Position numbers and translations under genes: made by a program. Below the pieces are notes generated by a model. It did no database searches, was not told the origin of the DNA, and saw only the letters and a program-made list of their open reading frames with translations. Shown here one piece after another: positions 15,577-24,948 of a stretch of 64,000 bases of DNA. The first letter of the stretch is position 1, and every line of letters starts with the position of its first letter. This stretch comes from Phocaeicola sp. (GTDB lineage Bacteria > Bacteroidota > Bacteroidia > Bacteroidales > Bacteroidaceae), in the NCBI GenBank assembly GCA_029257865.1, contig JARIAN010000053.1, forward strand, positions 1 through 64,000. The letters run 5' to 3'.

Positions 15577-17862
15577 TTATTTTTCCAGAGAGAAAGAATA
15601 AGGAGCATCCTTTGCTTCAATGCCTCGTTGGGTATTTGGTTCTTTATCCATCTTGAAGTCCATTACACATCCGTTCATCAGTTCATCGTGGTTGATGAAA
15701 TTATGTGTATAGGAATGTCCGTTCCAGTTCATCTGCTTGATGTAGATGTTCTCCTTGCTGTTTTCAGGAGCATTGATTACCACTTCGTTGCCATTTTCAA
15801 GATGTAGCACAGCTTTCTTGAAGAGAGGCGCTCCCATGACATACTGTCCGCTACCAGGGCATACCGGATAGAATCCGAGGGCGGTAAATACATACCATGC
15901 CGAAGTCTGCCCGTTGTCTTCATCCCCACAATATCCATCTGGAGTAGCCGAGTACATGCGGTCCATCACCTGGCGGAGCCAATACTGTGCCTTCCAAGGC
16001 TCTTTGGCATAGTTGTAGAGATAAATCATGTGCTGGATAGGCTGGTTTCCGTGTGCATAGTTGCCCATGTTCATCACCGTCATCTCACGGATTTCATGGA
16101 TAACTTGTCCATAGTAACTTTCATCAAACACAGGAGGAACAGAGAACACCGAGTCGAGCATGTGAACAAACTCCTTGTCTCCCCCCATCAAATCGATCAG
16201 TCCTTGAGGGTCATGGAATACCGACCAAGAATAGTGCCAGCTATTGCCTTCGGTAAAGGCATCTCCCCATTTCAGCGGAGAGAACGGAGCCATGAATTCG
16301 CCGTTTTCTTTGCGTCCTCTCATCAGTTTAGATTCTTTGTCGAAGAGGTTCTTGTAGTTCATGGCTCTTTTGGCAAACAGGTTGATTTCCTTTTTAGGGC
16401 GTTTCAACTCTTTGGCCAGTTTATAGATGCACCAGTCGTTGTAGGCATATTCCAAGGTACGTGCAGCATTTTCGTTGATTTTTACATCGTAAGGCACATA
16501 GCCCAGTTTGTTGTAATATTCATGTCCCAGACGTCCGGTAGAAGATATTTCCGGATGTACGTTTTCAGTGCCGTGGATGATACCTTTATACATGGTTTCC
16601 ACATCTTCCACTTTTACCCCTTTCAAGTATGCGTCGATCAGGATAGAAGCAGAGTTGTTTCCAATCATACAGCCTCTATGACCCGGGCTTGCCCATTCCG
16701 GAAAGAAACCGCTTTCTTTATAAGTGTTGATGAGGCCTTCCTGAATTTCCTTGTTTACAGATGGGTACATCATGTTCAACAGAGGGAAGAGGCATCTGAA
16801 AGTGTCCCAAAAGCCGGTGTCGGTGTACATATATCCAGGCAGCACTTCTCCGTTGAAAGGGCTGTAGTGTACGGTTTCTCCCTTTTCGTTGATTTCATAG
16901 AACTTTCTAGGAAACAGCAGTGAGCGGTAAAGGCAAGAATAGAAAGTGCGATATTGGTCGGTAGTTCCACCTTCTACTTCAACTTTACCCAATACATCGT
17001 TCCAAGCCTCTTTTCCTTTAGCTACCAGTTCGTCGAAACTGTCGTCCGACAATTCTTTCAAGTTTTGCAAGGCCTGTTCCGGACTGATGAATGAAGAAGC
17101 CACACGGGCATGCACTATTTCTCCTTTCTTTGTTTGGAAGCCGATGATGGCTCCTACATGGTCGGCATGTTGTTCGGTGCTGTTTTCCTTGATTTCATTG
17201 TTGGAGACAGTAGCCATATAAGTGAATGGCTTGTCAAACTCCACTACGAAATAGTTCTTGAAGTTATTTGGTACTCCGCCACTGTTTCGTGTAGTATATC
17301 CGATGATTCGGTTGTTGTTCTTGTCTACTTTGATGAAAGGTGCTTCCTTGAAATCTCCTTTATGGAAAGCGTCGACCACGATGTAGGAGTGTTCGTTTTC
17401 CGGGAAAGTGAAGCGGAACATAGCAGCTCTTTCTGTAGGAGTGAGTTCCACCGCAACATCATGTTCTGCCAGGTAGACTTTATAATAATAAGCTTTGGCT
17501 TCTTCCCCTTTGTGTGCAAACCAGCTGGCGCGTTTGTTTTCGTCGAACACCAGTTTTCCGGTTACCGGCATGATAGAGAACTGTCCGTAGTCGTTAATCC
17601 ATGGGCTAGGTTGGTGGGTCTGTTTGAATCCTTTGATTTTATAGGCATTATAAGAATATTGCCATCCGTCTCCCATCTTTCCAGTCTGTGGAGTCCAAAA
17701 GTTCATTCCCCATGGGCGTGCTATGGCCGGATAAGTATTTCCGGTAGATAGTTCAAACGTAGATTGAGTACCTACCATCGGATTCACATATTCCGTGTAG
17801 TCTTTTGCTTTAGTCGGCAGTAAGATGCCGCATAGCAGAATTGATAAAATCAATCGTTTCAT
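15577..17862 (-). CDS. GH92 glycoside hydrolase with Gln at the catalytic-acid position
   Basis: Secreted GH92 enzyme of 761 residues with a signal peptide (LILSILLCGILLPTKAK). GH92 enzymes are calcium-dependent exo-alpha-mannosidases. The conserved region near residue 607 reads HGNQPIQH, where neutral-mannan enzymes have GNEP; the downstream GDEDNGQTSAWYVF segment with the base aspartates is intact. In the characterised Cellulosimicrobium mannosyl-phosphate mannosidase a Gln stands in this place, so this copy may remove mannose-1-phosphate caps from phosphorylated glycans. It lies 42 bp after the FecR gene, same strand, and is probably last in that operon. Confidence 0.9.
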   Translation of the reverse strand: MKRLILSILLCGILLPTKAKDYTEYVNPMVGTQSTFELSTGNTYPAIARPWGMNFWTPQTGKMGDGWQYSYNAYKIKGFKQTHQPSPWINDYGQFSIMPVTGKLVFDENKRASWFAHKGEEAKAYYYKVYLAEHDVAVELTPTERAAMFRFTFPENEHSYIVVDAFHKGDFKEAPFIKVDKNNNRIIGYTTRNSGGVPNNFKNYFVVEFDKPFTYMATVSNNEIKENSTEQHADHVGAIIGFQTKKGEIVHARVASSFISPEQALQNLKELSDDSFDELVAKGKEAWNDVLGKVEVEGGTTDQYRTFYSCLYRSLLFPRKFYEINEKGETVHYSPFNGEVLPGYMYTDTGFWDTFRCLFPLLNMMYPSVNKEIQEGLINTYKESGFFPEWASPGHRGCMIGNNSASILIDAYLKGVKVEDVETMYKGIIHGTENVHPEISSTGRLGHEYYNKLGYVPYDVKINENAARTLEYAYNDWCIYKLAKELKRPKKEINLFAKRAMNYKNLFDKESKLMRGRKENGEFMAPFSPLKWGDAFTEGNSWHYSWSVFHDPQGLIDLMGGDKEFVHMLDSVFSVPPVFDESYYGQVIHEIREMTVMNMGNYAHGNQPIQHMIYLYNYAKEPWKAQYWLRQVMDRMYSATPDGYCGDEDNGQTSAWYVFTALGFYPVCPGSGQYVMGAPLFKKAVLHLENGNEVVINAPENSKENIYIKQMNWNGHSYTHNFINHDELMNGCVMDFKMDKEPNTQRGIEAKDAPYSFSLEK

Positions 17863-17904
17863 GGTATAATTAATTAAAAGTGATTGTTGAAAGAGATTAT
17901 ATAG

Positions 17905-18900
17905 TTATTTGGTATAGATAAAAACGTGCTTGTTTTTGTCTATGGTGTATTCAATGTGCATGGTCTCCTTTAGGATATCAAGTAGATCTTCAATATTGTC
18001 TTTCTTTGGCAGAACACCAGAATAGGTTACATTCTTGTTGATATCAGGTGAGAGGGTTATGGTTACCCCATACGCAGTTTCCAATATTCGAGTGATATAA
18101 TTTGCATCTGTATTATCTAAGTGTATGAGTTCGTCATGCCAAACAGCATCCAGCATGGCATCAGTGTTAACAATGGTCATTTTACCTGTAATTGCATTGC
18201 AAGCCACTTTCTGCCCTGGGGAGAGGGGGATCATATATTGGCTATTGTTTTTTCTAGCGATGATTTCCCCTTCCAGTAAAGAAGCTTCTGCAAGTTCACA
18301 TTCGCTCCGGTCTTTGAAATTGAACTTGGTTCCTACCACTTCTATTTGCATGCTTTTACCATGTACAATAAATGATTTCTGCTGGCATTTGGTCACTTCA
18401 AAATAGGCCTCCCCATCCAGTTCTAATTGTCTAGTATCTGTAAGAAATTCTTTAGGATATTTGAGTGTGGTATTTTCATTGAGCCATACTTTACTTCCGT
18501 CAGGTAAGGTAAACTTAATGGTTTCTTTATTTTGAGTAGATGCAGTAATCCATTCCTCGTGCGGTTGCCCGAAATACCATGCAATCAATCCTGATAATGT
18601 AGCTAGCAAAATCAATGAAGCTGCATATTTCATCCATCGGTGAGTGAGGAGCATGAACTGCTTGCTGCTTTGTTTCTGTTCTTTTTGCTCTTCCATTTCA
18701 ATTCGATGGAAAAGTTTTTTCTCGGCTTTGTCTATATCGGGGGATTTAAATTTCCCGGCGGCATAGATTTCCTCCCATTGAAAGAACAGCTCCTCGTTTT
18801 TTTTAGAAGATAATATCCATTGAGCAATTTGCTTTCTTTCCTCTTCGGTACAGGTGTTATCGAGATAATTCTTAATCTGATTATAACTGATTTTGTTCAT
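17905..18900 (-). CDS. FecR-family anti-sigma factor
   Basis: Single-pass inner-membrane protein of 331 residues. Residues 1-85 form the cytoplasmic sigma-binding part (YLDNTCTEEERKQIAQWI), one transmembrane helix lies near residues 92-112 (YAASLILLATLSGLIAWYF), and the periplasmic FecR domain contains FTLPDGSKVWLNENTTLKYP and GEAYFEV. The C-terminal DUF4974 domain (LETAYGVTITLS) normally contacts the N-terminal domain of a SusC-type receptor. Its sigma factor is two genes upstream; a GH92 gene lies between them and no receptor gene is nearby, which is unusual. Confidence 0.92.
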   Translation of the reverse strand: MNKISYNQIKNYLDNTCTEEERKQIAQWILSSKKNEELFFQWEEIYAAGKFKSPDIDKAEKKLFHRIEMEEQKEQKQSSKQFMLLTHRWMKYAASLILLATLSGLIAWYFGQPHEEWITASTQNKETIKFTLPDGSKVWLNENTTLKYPKEFLTDTRQLELDGEAYFEVTKCQQKSFIVHGKSMQIEVVGTKFNFKDRSECELAEASLLEGEIIARKNNSQYMIPLSPGQKVACNAITGKMTIVNTDAMLDAVWHDELIHLDNTDANYITRILETAYGVTITLSPDINKNVTYSGVLPKKDNIEDLLDILKETMHIEYTIDKNKHVFIYTK

Positions 18901-19025
18901 CTTTTATATGAAATTTTAATTTAGAATAAACCATTGATATTTCTCTTTGTATAACATAGAACAATCAATCGGAAAGAAACACTTATCTCGATTTTGATTT
19001 TAACAAACAGAAAGAAGAAGTAGAA

Positions 19026-19067
19026 ATCAGCCTATCTTATAACAAAACGGATATCAGATAGGCCGAT
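19026..19067 (-). terminator. Weak hairpin between the GH92 gene and fecR
   Basis: GCCTATCT (19030-19037) pairs with AGATAGGC (19056-19063), extended by four pairs across one mismatch. The minus-strand tail is only modestly T-rich, so read-through into fecR is possible. Confidence 0.5.
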
Positions 19068-19073
19068 TGGTTA

Positions 19074-21281
19074 TCAAATGCTTGGCTTGTTGCTCATTTC
19101 AAACGACAGTGAGCCTCCATTCAGAATGTCAAAATGTGAAATGGTTGTACCTTCAAGTTCTTTTCCGTTGAGTTTTACAGATTTCACGTAACAGTTCTCT
19201 TTGCTTGCCTGAGGAGCGGAGATGGTGAATGTTTTTCCGTTTGGCAAGTGTAAGACGGTGTGTGGAAACATAGGAGTACCAATTTCATATACACCAGCAA
19301 CAGGGTTTACCGGGTAGAATCCTAATGCAGAGAACACATACCATGCAGAAGTCTGTCCACAGTCTTCATTGCCGCATAGTCCGGCAGGAGTTTCGTTGTA
19401 GAGTTCGTGCATGATTTCAGATACGTATTTCTGAGCCTTCCACGGGCTGTCGGTGAAATTGTACAGGTAAGCTACATGGTGACTTGGCTCGTTGCCGTGT
19501 GCATACTGTCCAATCATACCAGTGCTGAAGATTGGAAGTTCGTCATCGGCCGAAGGATTATAAGTGAACATGCTATCCAGTTTTTCCTCCAAACGCTGTT
19601 TCCCTCCCAGCAGCTCAGTCAGCCCATTGATGTCGTGCTGCACCGACCATAGGTACTGCCATGCGTTGCTTTCTGTGATGTGCGGAGTATAATCATCAGG
19701 GTTGAAATCTTTGATGAAATCACCTTTGGAGTCTCTTGGCTGCATGAATGAGGTGGCAGGATTATAGAGGTTACGATAGTTTTGAGAGCGTTGGAAGAAG
19801 GTTTCCGCCAGTTCTTTCTTACCCATCTTTTCTGCCATCTTTGCGATGCAATAATCATCGAATGCATATTCCAAAGTTTTAGAAAGCGACCAGTTTTCTG
19901 CATTATATTCATCGTGCAGGTCATAAGGGATATATCCTTTTTCTTTGTAAACACCGATGCCGCGGTAATGGTCAATGTTGGCTGTCTGTACGCAAGCGTT
20001 CAGTGCTTTTTCCGCATCAAAGTTGCCAATGCCTTTCAGATAAGCATCTACGATGACAGGAACAGCGTGGTATCCAATCATCATGTCTGTTTCACTACCA
20101 TAGAAATTCCATACCGGCAGGCGTCCGTTCTGTTCAAAAAAGGCAATGAATGACTGCACCATGCTGTTGACTCTTTCGGGTTGTGTAATGGTGAATAGCG
20201 GATGTGCAGCACGGTAAGTATCCCATAAGGAGAAGGTGCTGTAATTGGTCCACCCATCAGCATGATGAATCTTTTGGTCCGGACCATAGTAGTCGCCATT
20301 TACATCATTATAGATGGTAGGTGCCAACATGCTGTGATATAGTGCGGTATAGAATACAGTGTTGTCTTTAGCATCCTTGCTGGTCACTTCTATTTTTCCT
20401 AATTCAGTGTTCCACATATCTTTTGCTTCTGCCAGATACTGGTTGAAGTCATTGTGTGATGCTTCGGCCTTCAGGTTTCTTTCTGCCCCTTCCATGCTTA
20501 CTCCCGAAATGGCGGTACGTACCAATACCTGGTCGCCCTCTTGTGTGTCGTAGTTCAACTGTACAATATATCCGGTTCCAGTTTGCTTTCCGTCGGTGAG
20601 GATAGGTATTGTATCCGTTTCAATACTTTTAAATGGGCGTGATAACTGGGTGTAGAAATAAACTTTTTGGTTTCTGGCCCATCCGTTGGAGAAACGATAT
20701 CCTTTGATTGTTATAGAGTCTACCACTTCAACGTGTGAGTCTTGTGTCTTGTCCCAGTTCATTGCTTTATGCAGGTTGAGCAATATAGCTGATTCAGCTT
20801 TAGGGAAGGTATATTTTTGGATACCACATCTTTCTGTAGCAGTAAGCTCTACATTGATGTGGTAGTCTTCCAGCATTACTTGATAATAACCGGCGAAGGC
20901 CTTTTCATTTTTATGTGAGAATTTAGAATGAATGCCTAGAGGCTCATCAGCCTTTTGGTAAGGAAGAGTGACCGGCAAGAATGAAATGTCGTATAAGTCT
21001 CCTGCGCCGGTACCCGACAAGTGAGTATGGCTGAATCCGGCAATGGTGCTGTCCGGATAGAAATATCCGGCAATTCGATCCCATCCTGGCAGTCCGTTAT
21101 CCGGGCTGAGCTGAACCATTCCGAAGGGAACTTGTGCTCCTGGATAAGTGTTTCCGGTAAAGTCTGTTCCAATCAGCGGGTCGACAAATTGCGTATAATC
21201 GGTCGACTTTTGTTCTTTCAGGTTAGAACAAGCTCCTGCCAGTGTGGCAAAAGATAATAAAAATAGGCCTTTAAAATTCAT
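19074..21281 (-). CDS. GH92 alpha-mannosidase, lipoprotein
   Basis: GH92 exo-alpha-mannosidase of 735 residues with a lipoprotein signal ending in LAGAC (Cys at residue 18), so probably anchored in the outer membrane or periplasmic face. Typical motifs: VDPLIGTDFTGNTYPGAQVP near residue 33, HGNEPSHH with the catalytic-acid Glu at residue 598, and GNEDCGQTSAWYVFSALGF with the base aspartates. This copy keeps the standard catalytic set, unlike the neighbouring GH92. It follows the sigma-factor gene by 153 bp. Expected substrates are alpha-1,2, 1,3 or 1,6-mannosides of N-glycans or yeast mannan. Confidence 0.93.
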   Translation of the reverse strand: MNFKGLFLLSFATLAGACSNLKEQKSTDYTQFVDPLIGTDFTGNTYPGAQVPFGMVQLSPDNGLPGWDRIAGYFYPDSTIAGFSHTHLSGTGAGDLYDISFLPVTLPYQKADEPLGIHSKFSHKNEKAFAGYYQVMLEDYHINVELTATERCGIQKYTFPKAESAILLNLHKAMNWDKTQDSHVEVVDSITIKGYRFSNGWARNQKVYFYTQLSRPFKSIETDTIPILTDGKQTGTGYIVQLNYDTQEGDQVLVRTAISGVSMEGAERNLKAEASHNDFNQYLAEAKDMWNTELGKIEVTSKDAKDNTVFYTALYHSMLAPTIYNDVNGDYYGPDQKIHHADGWTNYSTFSLWDTYRAAHPLFTITQPERVNSMVQSFIAFFEQNGRLPVWNFYGSETDMMIGYHAVPVIVDAYLKGIGNFDAEKALNACVQTANIDHYRGIGVYKEKGYIPYDLHDEYNAENWSLSKTLEYAFDDYCIAKMAEKMGKKELAETFFQRSQNYRNLYNPATSFMQPRDSKGDFIKDFNPDDYTPHITESNAWQYLWSVQHDINGLTELLGGKQRLEEKLDSMFTYNPSADDELPIFSTGMIGQYAHGNEPSHHVAYLYNFTDSPWKAQKYVSEIMHELYNETPAGLCGNEDCGQTSAWYVFSALGFYPVNPVAGVYEIGTPMFPHTVLHLPNGKTFTISAPQASKENCYVKSVKLNGKELEGTTISHFDILNGGSLSFEMSNKPSI

Positions 21282-21434
21282 GTTTGATATTAAATATAAA
21301 TAGGTTTAATGTCCATCTTTGACTATATAACAAGCCTTTTTGATAAAATACTTAAAGAATAAGTTAAAAATTATCTTATAAAGTATGTCAAAATGTTATT
21401 TCTAGAGTTTAAAAGAGTGCAATTTGATATTTCT

Positions 21435-21992
21435 TCACGTATCTAGAAGTATGATAATCAGCAACCTCAAGAGATATCCAAGTCTTTCACGAAGAAATTT
21501 CAATGCCTTGTACATATGTGCCTCTACGGTGCGTAAAGAAACATTTAATACATCTGCAATATCTTTATTTTTCATATTATGCAGATAGCTTAATTTAAAA
21601 ACTTCCCTACATTTTTCAGGCAGTTCATTGATTGCAATGAAGATTTCTTTTCGGAGTTCACGATTTTCCATTCGATGCATGATTTCAGTGTTATCTGGTT
21701 GGTAATATTCCATGCGGCGATTGTTTAGTTCCTCTTCTGCGGCGCTATAACTTTCTACTATAGCTTGATGTTTTAACAGATTGATGGCACGAGTATATAC
21801 AGAGCGATATAACAATGCTTGCACCTGGTCTCCTATTTCAAGTTGTTCCCGTCGTTTCCATAGGTCCACAAACACATCCTGTACGATATCATCTGCATCA
21901 TCTTCTCCTACAAGACGAGTGGCATAAAATAATAGTCCAGAATAATATTTTTGAAAAAGTTCGGTATATAATTTTTTAAAGTCTGTTGCCAT
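21435..21992 (-). CDS. ECF-type RNA polymerase sigma-70 factor
   Basis: Extracytoplasmic-function sigma factor of 185 residues. Region 2 (DDADDIVQDVFVDLWKRR, residues 27-44) and region 4 (LSYLHNMKNKDIADVLNVS with the helix-turn-helix, residues 133-151) are intact. In Bacteroidota such factors are held by FecR-type anti-sigma proteins and switch on polysaccharide-utilisation genes when a glycan is sensed. Here it heads a minus-strand cluster with two GH92 genes and fecR, its probable targets. Confidence 0.93.
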   Translation of the reverse strand: MATDFKKLYTELFQKYYSGLLFYATRLVGEDDADDIVQDVFVDLWKRREQLEIGDQVQALLYRSVYTRAINLLKHQAIVESYSAAEEELNNRRMEYYQPDNTEIMHRMENRELRKEIFIAINELPEKCREVFKLSYLHNMKNKDIADVLNVSLRTVEAHMYKALKFLRERLGYLLRLLIIILLDT

Positions 21993-22014
21993 ATTTAGGA
22001 TATCTAAACAATTA

Positions 22015-22022
22015 CAAATGTA
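22015..22022 (-). promoter_or_regulatory. -7 box for the sigma-factor gene
   Basis: TACATTTG on the minus strand is an exact -7 consensus 23 bp before the start codon; a partial -33 (TTGT) lies about 19 bp further upstream. Confidence 0.55.
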
Positions 22023-22165
22023 ATCTTTTATCCGATAAATTACAATTTATTTGTTCCTTTTACCATTCGTGCTCCGTATTGAATATTTCTATATGTCATT
22101 ATTTAAAAATATCCTGAGAGTAGACGGTATTTTCTTCCTCGTGCTTAGGAGTCGTTTTCAATGGC

Positions 22166-23860
22166 TTAAAATGGATTTTTTGCAGTTATGGTAATCTCTT
22201 TGTTTGTTACAGGATGAGTAAATGTCAGCTTCTCAGCATGGAGATGAAGGCGTTGGTCTTTGACACCATATAGTTCGTCTCCAAGTATGGGGGCATTCAA
22301 ACCTTCCGGATGTGCAGCATGTACACGTAGCTGGTGAGTGCGTCCGGTATGTGGGATGAAAGACATCCAGGTCTTGTTTCCTTCCTGTCGGACAACTTGA
22401 AATTCGGTAAGTGCTTTTTTCCCAAGTTCATGACTTACCATTTGGCGAGGGCGGTTGTTCCAATCGGGTAATAATGGCAAGTTAACAAATCCGTGTTCGG
22501 GTCCTGTGTAGTCTTTTAGCACAGCTAAATACTCTTTTTTTATTTTTCGTGAAATAAAGAGTTCCTGTAGGGCTTGATGTATTTCCTTGGTTTTGGCTGC
22601 CAAAAGGATTCCGGAGGTAGCCATGTCCAGGCGGTGTACAATCAAAGGTCCGTCTGCTTCAGGGTAGAGTCTTTTAAGTCGCTGGTATACCGAGTCTAAG
22701 TCATTTTTCCCTGGAACGGAAAGCATTCCGGCAGGCTTGTTTACTGCTACCATCCATTCATCTTCGTATACGATATCTAGAGGAGTGTTGCAGAAGAGGT
22801 CTTCCTCTAGAGGATTTTTTTCTACATTGAGTCCTTGTAGCATGTGCTTCAAGATAGGTTCACACTTACCTTTGCACGAGGGATAAAAATGTCTGTGATG
22901 GCGTATTTCTTCCTTGGGGGAAATTCCCCACCAAAATTCTCCCATAGCGAGTGGTTGCAGTTTGTGTAAATAGGCATATTGCAGGAGTTTAGGCAAGGCG
23001 CATTCTCCTGCTCCTGCTGGAGGAGTTCGTTGTGGAGTGTTACGAAAGATTTCGCAGAGGTCTTTTGTTTCTCCTTTGGCATTCAACATACGGAATTGTT
23101 CAAAGAGTTTCATTTGTAAGGCAGCCGAACGTTTTTTTCGTTGTTCCTTGAGTTGGAAGATAGTTTGCTCTTCCGATAGAACTTTCCCTTTCAGTATCTC
23201 CAGTTCTGCCTTCAATTTTTTTTCCAGTCTTTTATATTCAGCCTTCTGAAATTGACTTTCACGCACCATTTCTGCAGTTTCTGTGTCCGAAATACCTTTT
23301 TTTCGTTGTTCTTCACGTTGCTTACGTGCTTGCTTAAGTACTTCTTTGGCTTGAAGCAGTTGTGCGTCGATTTCCTTTTGACGAGTTTCCAGAAGATGAG
23401 ATAAATACAAGAATTCAGGGTTCTGTTGTTTGTAGTCAATCAGTTGGTTGATTTCAGAAATTTGTTTTTCTTCTTTACGGAAAAATCCGTCCGGGCTAAG
23501 CAAATCATATACCGGAGGAACGAAGTATGGATGTGAGTTGCTACCTGCCAAATTTCCGGAGAAGGCGGCTAGGTATCCTATCTGAGCATCCGGAGTCTTC
23601 ACTATAAGTACTCCAAACATTTTGCCCTTATGCAATTCCTGTTGCCAGTCTTTGCGTGAAGCAAGATAAACTTGTACTTCATGGGCAGCCATTTCTGTAA
23701 GCGGATGAGGAGTGTAATGGAAAGGATAGGTAAATGCCGGTGGAAGTGTGATTCCATCGGCATTTTGAGCAAACAGATGTATTTTATCAGAATCCGATAA
23801 ATGGATACTTGCAGTCTGAGTCATAGATGTAAAGTACTTAATTGTATCTGTAGTCGGCAA
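22166..23860 (-). CDS. RluA-family pseudouridine synthase with long N-terminal extension
   Basis: rRNA or tRNA pseudouridine synthase of 564 residues. The catalytic domain fills the C-terminal 220 residues: DEWMVAVNKPAGMLSVPG near residue 364, then HRLDMATSG with the catalytic aspartate at residue 412. The N-terminal 340 residues are unlike E. coli RluA: a leading globular part, then a highly charged coiled coil (about residues 150-255) and a Cys-containing segment (YPSCKGKCEP). This long form is known in Bacteroidota. It starts 13 bp after ispE. The exact modified base is not predictable from sequence. Confidence 0.88.
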   Translation of the reverse strand: MPTTDTIKYFTSMTQTASIHLSDSDKIHLFAQNADGITLPPAFTYPFHYTPHPLTEMAAHEVQVYLASRKDWQQELHKGKMFGVLIVKTPDAQIGYLAAFSGNLAGSNSHPYFVPPVYDLLSPDGFFRKEEKQISEINQLIDYKQQNPEFLYLSHLLETRQKEIDAQLLQAKEVLKQARKQREEQRKKGISDTETAEMVRESQFQKAEYKRLEKKLKAELEILKGKVLSEEQTIFQLKEQRKKRSAALQMKLFEQFRMLNAKGETKDLCEIFRNTPQRTPPAGAGECALPKLLQYAYLHKLQPLAMGEFWWGISPKEEIRHHRHFYPSCKGKCEPILKHMLQGLNVEKNPLEEDLFCNTPLDIVYEDEWMVAVNKPAGMLSVPGKNDLDSVYQRLKRLYPEADGPLIVHRLDMATSGILLAAKTKEIHQALQELFISRKIKKEYLAVLKDYTGPEHGFVNLPLLPDWNNRPRQMVSHELGKKALTEFQVVRQEGNKTWMSFIPHTGRTHQLRVHAAHPEGLNAPILGDELYGVKDQRLHLHAEKLTFTHPVTNKEITITAKNPF

Positions 23861-23873
23861 TAATGATAGATGA

Positions 23874-24698
23874 TTATTTTAGTTCTCTCTGTCGGCAGAA
23901 ACATTGGCTGAATATTTTGTCTACGTTTTCTATCGGTTCATTGAAGATACCATATACTGCAGAGCCGGAACCGCTCATTGATGCATACACGGCTCCTAGA
24001 TCGTATAATTTGTCTTTAACGGCAGCTATTTCGGGGTGTTGTAAGAAAACACTCGCTTCAAAGTCATTTATCATAAGCCCTTTCCAGTCTTCTACTGGGC
24101 GACGGATGATTTCCTTCAATGAAACATTCGGTTTTGTCGGATGGATATGTGCAAATGCTTCTTTGGTAGAAACAAATATGTCTGGTTTTACCAATACGAT
24201 ATGATAACCTTGCAGAGAGAAATTGATTGGTTCAAAGATATTTCCTATACCGGAAGCGAATACCGGTTTGTTGTGTACAAAGAACGGACAGTCGGCTCCT
24301 AGTTGGGAAGCATAGTTTTCCAGTTGTTCGTCAGAGAGGTTCAATTTGAATTTCTCATTTAGAAGTTTCAGCATAAATGCGCAGTCGGCAGAGCCTCCCC
24401 CAAGTCCGGCACCAGAAGGAATGTGTTTAAACAAGTGGATGTCAATAGGAGCCAGTTCGAAATCTTTTTGCAGCAAGCGAAAAGCTTTGACGACAAGGTT
24501 GTTTTCATCTTCTCCGTCAACAGGTGTTCCGCTTATTTTTAACTTGTAAGGAAGTTGGCTGTTCTCAAGCCGGTTTATTTCCAGTGCATCTTGCAATTGG
24601 ATAGGATAGAATATTGTTTCCAGATTGTGATATCCGTCTGTACGTTTTTCTATAATGTTTAGCCCTAAATTAATTTTGGCATTAGGAAATGTAATCAT
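23874..24698 (-). CDS. ispE: 4-diphosphocytidyl-2-C-methyl-D-erythritol kinase
   Basis: GHMP-family kinase of the non-mevalonate isoprenoid pathway, phosphorylating CDP-methylerythritol at O2; 274 residues, normal length. Visible motifs: [12 protein letters not shown] at the N-terminus, the ATP loop [14 protein letters not shown] near residue 90, and [11 protein letters not shown] near residue 242. It is the first gene of a two-gene minus-strand operon with the RluA-type gene and runs divergently from the GH89 gene. Confidence 0.96.
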   Translation of the reverse strand: MITFPNAKINLGLNIIEKRTDGYHNLETIFYPIQLQDALEINRLENSQLPYKLKISGTPVDGEDENNLVVKAFRLLQKDFELAPIDIHLFKHIPSGAGLGGGSADCAFMLKLLNEKFKLNLSDEQLENYASQLGADCPFFVHNKPVFASGIGNIFEPINFSLQGYHIVLVKPDIFVSTKEAFAHIHPTKPNVSLKEIIRRPVEDWKGLMINDFEASVFLQHPEIAAVKDKLYDLGAVYASMSGSGSAVYGIFNEPIENVDKIFSQCFCRQRELK

Positions 24699-24724
24699 GG
24701 TAATATAAATATTAAAAGTGTGCT

Positions 24725-24732
24725 CAAAGATA
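24725..24732 (-). promoter_or_regulatory. -7 box for ispE
   Basis: TATCTTTG on the minus strand, exact consensus, 26 bp before the ispE start. No clear -33 box. Confidence 0.5.
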
Positions 24733-24948
24733 ATAAAAAATAGAATTAATCATTGACTGTATGTTAGTTTTCTGATTTAGAGTGGTAATATATAGTCTTC
24801 ATCATGCATATTTTGACTTGAAACTTTCACTATTCACCGGATTTCTATACATTTGTGACAGGAATTGGTTCGGTTTAGTATTGAAATGCAATATATAAGA
24901 TAGAACCTTCTTTAGTGAGAAATAATTTTAAACTTGAAAATACAACCT

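Noticed and set aside
16030-16923. Open frame of 297 codons opposite the first GH92 gene
   Set aside because: It is an antisense shadow of a well-supported GH92 coding sequence, with no recognisable motif or promoter.
17110-17751. Open frame of 213 codons opposite the first GH92 gene
   Set aside because: Antisense shadow; low-complexity F/V-rich product typical of reversed coding DNA.
24934-24948. Upstream TTG start for the GH89 gene
   Set aside because: The ATG five codons later gives a cleaner signal peptide.
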